NCBI GenBank assembly: GCA_027627225.1
Contig: JAPFQT010000039.1
Location: forward strand, 1,368,001 to 1,432,000
DNA from: Congeria kusceri
Taxonomy: Eukaryota > Mollusca > Bivalvia > Myida > Dreissenidae
Length of the DNA: 64,000 nt
Reading direction: 5' to 3'
Below the pieces are notes generated by a model. It was not told the DNA's origin and did no database searches. It worked only from the letters and a program-made list of their open reading frames with translations. This document shows, one piece after another, positions 59,126 to 64,000 of the stretch; the first letter of the stretch is position 1; every line of letters begins with the position of its first letter. The translations under genes were made by a program, and so were the position numbers.

Positions 59126-60889
59126 AGGAAATGCGTAAAAACTTTCAAGGCAGACATATTTGTGCAAGTTTTGTAATATATTTCTACCAATTTTATCACA
59201 AATTGTGTAAGTGTTGGATTAGGAGTGCTTTTCAGTGTATATACAGTATGAAGTTTCACTACAATAGCTCAATTTTAACTGGTATTATGGTGCGGAAACC
59301 ATATTTCTTTTTTGATAACAGTGACCTGGGCTCCACCATCATCAATTGCAATCCACAGCAAGGTCTCGACATAACATATCTATATCTGAAGTTCCATAAC
59401 TATATCTCAATGTATATGCAAGTTATTAATCAGAATCTATTAGTTATATTTGCATTAACAATGACACTGACCACACCCAAAAAATAATAATCCCAAACGA
59501 GCTCTGTAAATCAGATTTCTACACACACTGTGTTTTTGCTTTTTTCACTGTCGGGGGAATGGTGGCGGGGCCCATCAAGAGGGGAATTAAACGGTGAAAG
59601 GGGAATTTTCGAGAATCTGGTAAAACCATTTTTATAATATTATATAATATTATACTATGTAAAATAAACATGCGTAAATTGTTATCATTACATAAATTGT
59701 TTAATTTACTGACACCGATCGGTCTGTACTTCTCCATGATAAAATCATGTCTGGTTACTATAGAGACTGATAATAGCAGCCGCATGTAATCCTCGTGGAA
59801 AACGTGTATTTGCTGCATAATAATTTTATGCACTGTGCAGCATTCATAATGATATAAAATATTTATATGAAATATATCTAAACATCGTAGTACAATTTGT
59901 AAGTTGGCTTAACTGACGTCATGTAGTTAATTGTAAATTACAAAGTGATCATATTGTGTTACATTATATTTTAACTTTAGTTAAACAACACTAGTATACC
60001 AGACATAGAAATTAAAATTTTATTAAGATTAAGGGATGGAAACTTTGAAGTTTATATTAATAATTAAAATGCACAAGTTAGGACATACCTTATATTTCGG
60101 ATACACATAATTTGGATACAGAATGGGTGCTTTATTGTACTTATTGAATTGCATTATCTTTAAAGTTTTGTGAAGCTAAAACGCACAAAAAACATAGACA
60201 TTAACATTTATTGAAGTTTGAGGCATGAAAACTTTGAAGATAATAGTAATACTTTAAAACAGGCATTTTCAGACATGCACCATTTTCGAATACATAAAAT
60301 TCTGATACACCATGAGCGTGATCGGTGGACCTCAGGACCAATTGACTTCCTATCAAAATAGGATCCCTGCATATAAGTACATATGTCGGAATCTGCTAGT
60401 AACAGTGCCGAATGGACGCATCACGCAAGCAATTGTGCTAGGATGTTACTAAAGCGGTGTTATCATACCCCGATAGGGATCTATATGGGGTCAACTGCGA
60501 ACACATACCCCGTGAATGCTTAGCTAGGAATTTCATAAATGGGGTGTCTTAGATGAGCGATAATTATCAGCAGAAGAGGCACCACAGTACAACATTGAAG
60601 AAATTGAAACATGTATGTGTATGCATGCTTGAGATCAACTGGAAGCACATGTGCCACCCCCCCACCCCCTCATCTGTGCCTTAGGCGTTGGTCTTGTGGT
60701 CTTGGATATGTGAAATTGATCACTTTAGGGGCACCACATATTTTCACAATCCGCCTTTTCCTATTCAAATTTAATGTTAAAGGCATATACAACATATAAG
60801 CTTTGGTTGCTGCTGGGGAGGTGTGCGTCCTGTGCCCCCCCTCCCTCCCTAGTAAATTCGGGCCTGTATATATACACAACTCTTTAAGT
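59126..60889. other. No supported gene
   Basis: Open frames at 59119-59487 and elsewhere have no recognised domain. A polyC tract is at about 60658-60670. Confidence 0.35.
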
Positions 60890-61320
60890 TTAACGCATAC
60901 ACTGATATGCGCGTTGCCATGACTTAGATCACAGACTGCAGAACAAGAGGCCAGGGATTCCAACTGAGGACTTCCACATACAACAAAACATCGCGCCTCC
61001 ACACACAGCCACCAACACCCAGCAGAGTTCTGGAATTCCAGATGATGGTCTATGCACTGTATTTGATGACATTGACCTTGTACCATTCAATGTCACAATA
61101 TTCCCTCACATCAAATGGAAGTTTAAAGGCCAGCTGTTCTAGACTCTGAAAGAACTGCTGGCAGAGACAAACTCCATTATTCAGCAAAATCCACCTGACT
61201 GGTACTGTTACGTAATTCACAGGAATTCACTGGAATGATAGACACAAGCGTTGCATGGTTTCCTAGACAATACTTTGAGAAATGCTACAAAGGTGAGAAG
61301 GAACAGTGTGTGATATCATA
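60890..61320 (+). pseudogene. mariner-family transposase remnant 2, highly decayed
   Basis: One plus-strand frame reads YARCHDLDHRLQNKRPGIPT, then FHIQQNIAPPHTATNTQQ, then VFDDIDLVPFNVTIFPHIKW, KFKGQLF, stop, TLKELLAETNSIIQQNPPDW. After a frame change comes RQYFEKCYKGE near 61270-61300. Families of this kind read QDNAPPHTA and PYSPDLAPxDF at these places. Both Asp positions are substituted here (QNIAPPH; LVPFNV) and the PYSP block is replaced. The N-terminal half and TIRs were not found. Related to the remnant at 19912-20300 by region order, but clearly not the same copy. Confidence 0.7.
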
Positions 61321-61436
61321 AAGTTGTTAATTTTTACAGTAAAGTGCACCAGTGGAGATGTAGAATCATTGTCCAGCTGTAGTACTTTCAACATTTAAAG
61401 TAATAGGTTACACTACATATAGTTTTTCGGCATAGC

Positions 61437-61571
61437 TGTTTAGCCTAAATTTTGACTTTTCTCAACATCCAATCAAATGTTGTGAAAATTTCCCGCCAGT
61501 AGTCCCAAATGAATAAATCCTAACACTACATCGGCTGATTTAACAAAAATCCCACTGCACTGGTCATAAAA
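61437..61571 (+). repeat. ~135-bp direct repeat, left copy
   Basis: ATCCAATCAAATGTTGTGAA and AATTTCCCGCCAGTAGTC, then CACTGGTCATAAA, are shared with 62534-62668 in the same orientation. About 1 kb lies between. It could be a dispersed repeat or remnants of terminal direct repeats. Confidence 0.65.
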
Positions 61572-62533
61572 GAGTCGGTGCATCATCCCATAAAACATAG
61601 AGCACAGATCCGTAACAGGCTTTGAATACTGATGGAAAATTCGATAATGGAATAATACATTTTGCACCAAATGAAAGCTTTCTTAAAAATCAAACGCTAT
61701 TGCGATATTTTACACGTTATTTACATGATAATGAGCAATAAATGTGTTGCTTTGCAACGATGTAAATGAATACCCATTTTTTACATTTGAGTGTTTTCTT
61801 TTACATTCATACACACTAGGTACAGCAACTCTACACTTAGCAAGTGTATCTAAGACAATCCGCCAACCACATGGATGACATCGTAGAAACCGGCTCCTGC
61901 TCATTGAATGAACCAATGTTCAGCCAAAGCAACAAAACAAAGACAGAAGTTATATATACCTTGGCGTCTTATTGTAGTTTCCATATATCTGCAGTATGTA
62001 TCCGCAAAGCGCATCCACAAAATACGTCCGCAGGCAATCACTCAGTAAGCAATGTTATGCCGCTGTGAACCACATGGTATCTAACTTGTATATAACTTGT
62101 TTAACAAAGGGCTGTTATATATAAAACATTGGGAAATTAGAAACCTGGATGACTCTACCTAAAACTAATTAAGTACAATAACTTAGTAATAACAGGTAAT
62201 CTTTAAATGTATCATTGATGATGCTGTAGATATAATTGTTGGATGCTTTATTTTGTTTAAAATCCACCACATGTGAATGGCTTTATATACTGGCATAAAT
62301 ATTTGCAGTCAACGTAATTAAAATGTTTAAAAGCTTCTCACTCAGACATTGTAACTATTTGAAAATAAGAAGAAAACTAAAATATTGTACGTTTTTTGGC
62401 GGATTCATGGAAAAGCGCGTCCATATAATGATTTATGGGGATACAGCTACGGATATGGAATATGGAAAAGCGGCCTTTGTACTTTTACTTTTATTGCATC
62501 TGAGTTAAAATTGAAATTCGTGTCAGATCAATG

Positions 62534-62668
62534 TTTAATCCAAATTTTGACCTTCCTGAATATCCAATCAAATGTTGTGAAAATTTCCCGCCAGTAGTCG
62601 CGAATGAATTAATCCTAACTTTCCATCAGCTAATCTACAATAAATTCCCACTACACTAGTCATAAACA
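62534..62668 (+). repeat. ~135-bp direct repeat, right copy
   Basis: Matches 61437-61571 with about one difference in every five to six bases. The interval between the copies has no reverse transcriptase, protease or integrase motif that I can see. Confidence 0.65.
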
Positions 62669-63905
62669 CATAGGTGCAAAAACAGGTGTTAAAAGCCCCT
62701 GTGACCTTGACCTTTGACCTGTTGACCTCAGTGTCAGACGCGTATATTTATTCTTAAGTAATATGCCCTACCTTCATCTTGGAAGTTATCTATGCATAAT
62801 ACATACACATTTCGATATTCAATGAACCATTTATACTGTTCATCCTCAGGAAAAGCAATCTTCAGAAAACACAGCCTATTTGAAATAATGATGACTTCCA
62901 TTTTTTATAACAACAAATATTACAGTAGACTATGGCGATTAAAAATAATCTTGGGTAGGAATATTATGTATCAAGGGTTTCTGTGTATATATGGCATTGC
63001 AAATAATGTATTAATGCTACACAAATGAAGTAAAAGTAGCATGAATATCATTTCGACATATTCCGGGCGAGACTTATTTCACAACAAGTTATTTATTGAA
63101 ATGTATCTTTTTATAGATTGATTAACATCTACTGGAGAAGTTGATAGAAATGTACAATTATCATTGTTTCTTTATAGAACACTGCGCAATTCAATTTCAA
63201 ATTAACATGCACAGTATGTTTATAAACATAAATTCCCCATTAATTGAAATATTCGCTCTTATGTTTCTCTGTACGCTAATTGATGCATGTATATTTCAAC
63301 AGCTATACACCAGCAGCTCAAAGCGCGCTATTTTTAGAATGATCGTGTGTTGAACTCGCTTTCTAGAATCAATTGTTATTAACAGAGCGGGCCGCTAGGC
63401 TAAACAAAATAGTGGATTAATTATGGGAATTAATATAATATTCTATTCATGACAAAACAATAAGAAAAAAATGTTCATATTTATGCTCAGTTCCTAGAGT
63501 ATATGTTGAAGATATGTTTATAACTTCATTTTAACCGATTATGTAAACAATTATGTAAATTGTTTATCACCAAAAGTATGCAACAGTTATTGGTATACGT
63601 TAAACCATTGTTTGAAGTTTGCATTCCCTAGCATTAGAAAATTTGCCCAATTCTATTGGCATTCAATTTTCCCGCTGCATAATTATCGCAAGAAAAGCTG
63701 GGTCAAAAGTGACCTTAGACAGCAAGGCCAAATAACGTGGTCGACATATATGTATTATTTACACCTCAACAAGATTTATCTAGTCATAAATAGTTTGACA
63801 TATTAAGATGCGTGCATACTTCAAACAGAAATGTTAATAAAGTTTCTTGCTGTGTATGTTCCGGCTTGTCGATGTATATATTACCGTTTATGCCTCATGT
63901 TTTGT
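62669..63905. other. No supported gene
   Basis: TGTGACCTTGACCTTTGACC near 62700 is a common satellite-type phrase. Short open frames lack recognisable features. Confidence 0.35.
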
Positions 63906-63914
63906 GTTGCTGAA

Positions 63915-64000
63915 TTTGACCCCAGTGGCATAATTTGAACAATCTTCGAAGAGGACCACTATGCAATGTTATGTACCAAATATGAAACCTCTAGGCCTTG
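63915..64000 (+). repeat. Start of another ~170-bp satellite monomer, cut by window end
   Basis: TTTGACCCCAGTGGCATAAT, GAACAATCTTCGAAGAGGAC and GAAACCTCTAGGCCTTG are the monomer of tandem-core elements 1 and 2. It runs off the window. Confidence 0.85.

Noticed and set aside
61437..62668. An LTR retrotransposon
   Set aside because: The direct repeats lack clear TG...CA ends, and no gag, protease, RT or integrase trace lies between them.

Overview
This is a gene-poor, AT-rich, repeat-dense stretch of animal nuclear DNA. Metazoan repeats (non-LTR retrotransposons, mariner, tRNA-headed SINEs), GT-AG introns and a B-box/coiled-coil/beta-propeller gene show that it is an animal. The dispersed repeat families resemble those I associate with heterodont bivalves such as Dreissena. 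That placement is inference from memory, not a search. Nothing looks bacterial or viral, and I see no rRNA genes, intact tRNA genes or CRISPR array.

Only one multi-exon host-type gene can be reconstructed. It is a TRIM-like B-box/coiled-coil/NHL-type protein on the minus strand, in three exons (53229-52891, 50957-49960, 48988-48636). The splice phases fit exactly, but exon 1 carries a 4-bp insertion that breaks the frame in the second B-box. Two short, strongly bounded minus-strand candidate exons (36980-36878 and 55925-55856) could not be assigned.

The most interesting item is a 5.46-kb element at 20994-26453 with perfect 26-27-bp terminal inverted repeats (TIRs). A 40-bp subterminal repeat is amplified seven-fold at its right end. 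Inside are decayed coding pieces: an SGNH-hydrolase-like piece split by an intron, a SWIM-type zinc finger, an Ulp1/C48-like cysteine protease and a PHD-like finger. No intact transposase is visible, and several active-site positions are lost.

The rest is layered repeats. 1-5.9 kb holds minisatellites and a SINE. 6.4-9.6 kb holds two decayed non-LTR retrotransposon 3' ends. 11.4-12.5 kb holds two foldback copies and a 93-bp tandem array. 14-15.4 kb holds a 24-bp minisatellite and a TIR element. 19-20.3 kb holds a minisatellite and a mariner remnant. 27.2-31.9 kb holds a foldback copy, a SINE-derived minisatellite and other TIR elements. 32-47.9 kb is dominated by nested repeats whose shared layout is a 5' AACAAGA motif, a tandem core of roughly 130-300-bp monomers, and a 3' hairpin followed by A-rich sequence. 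The same layout recurs at 51.1-51.9, 54.5-55.6 and probably 57-58.2 kb. 60.9-61.3 kb is a second mariner remnant. One region (42858-44945) records at least five successive insertions.

The repeats form one story of insertion, nesting and tandem amplification around a single decaying gene. They do not form an operon-like functional unit.
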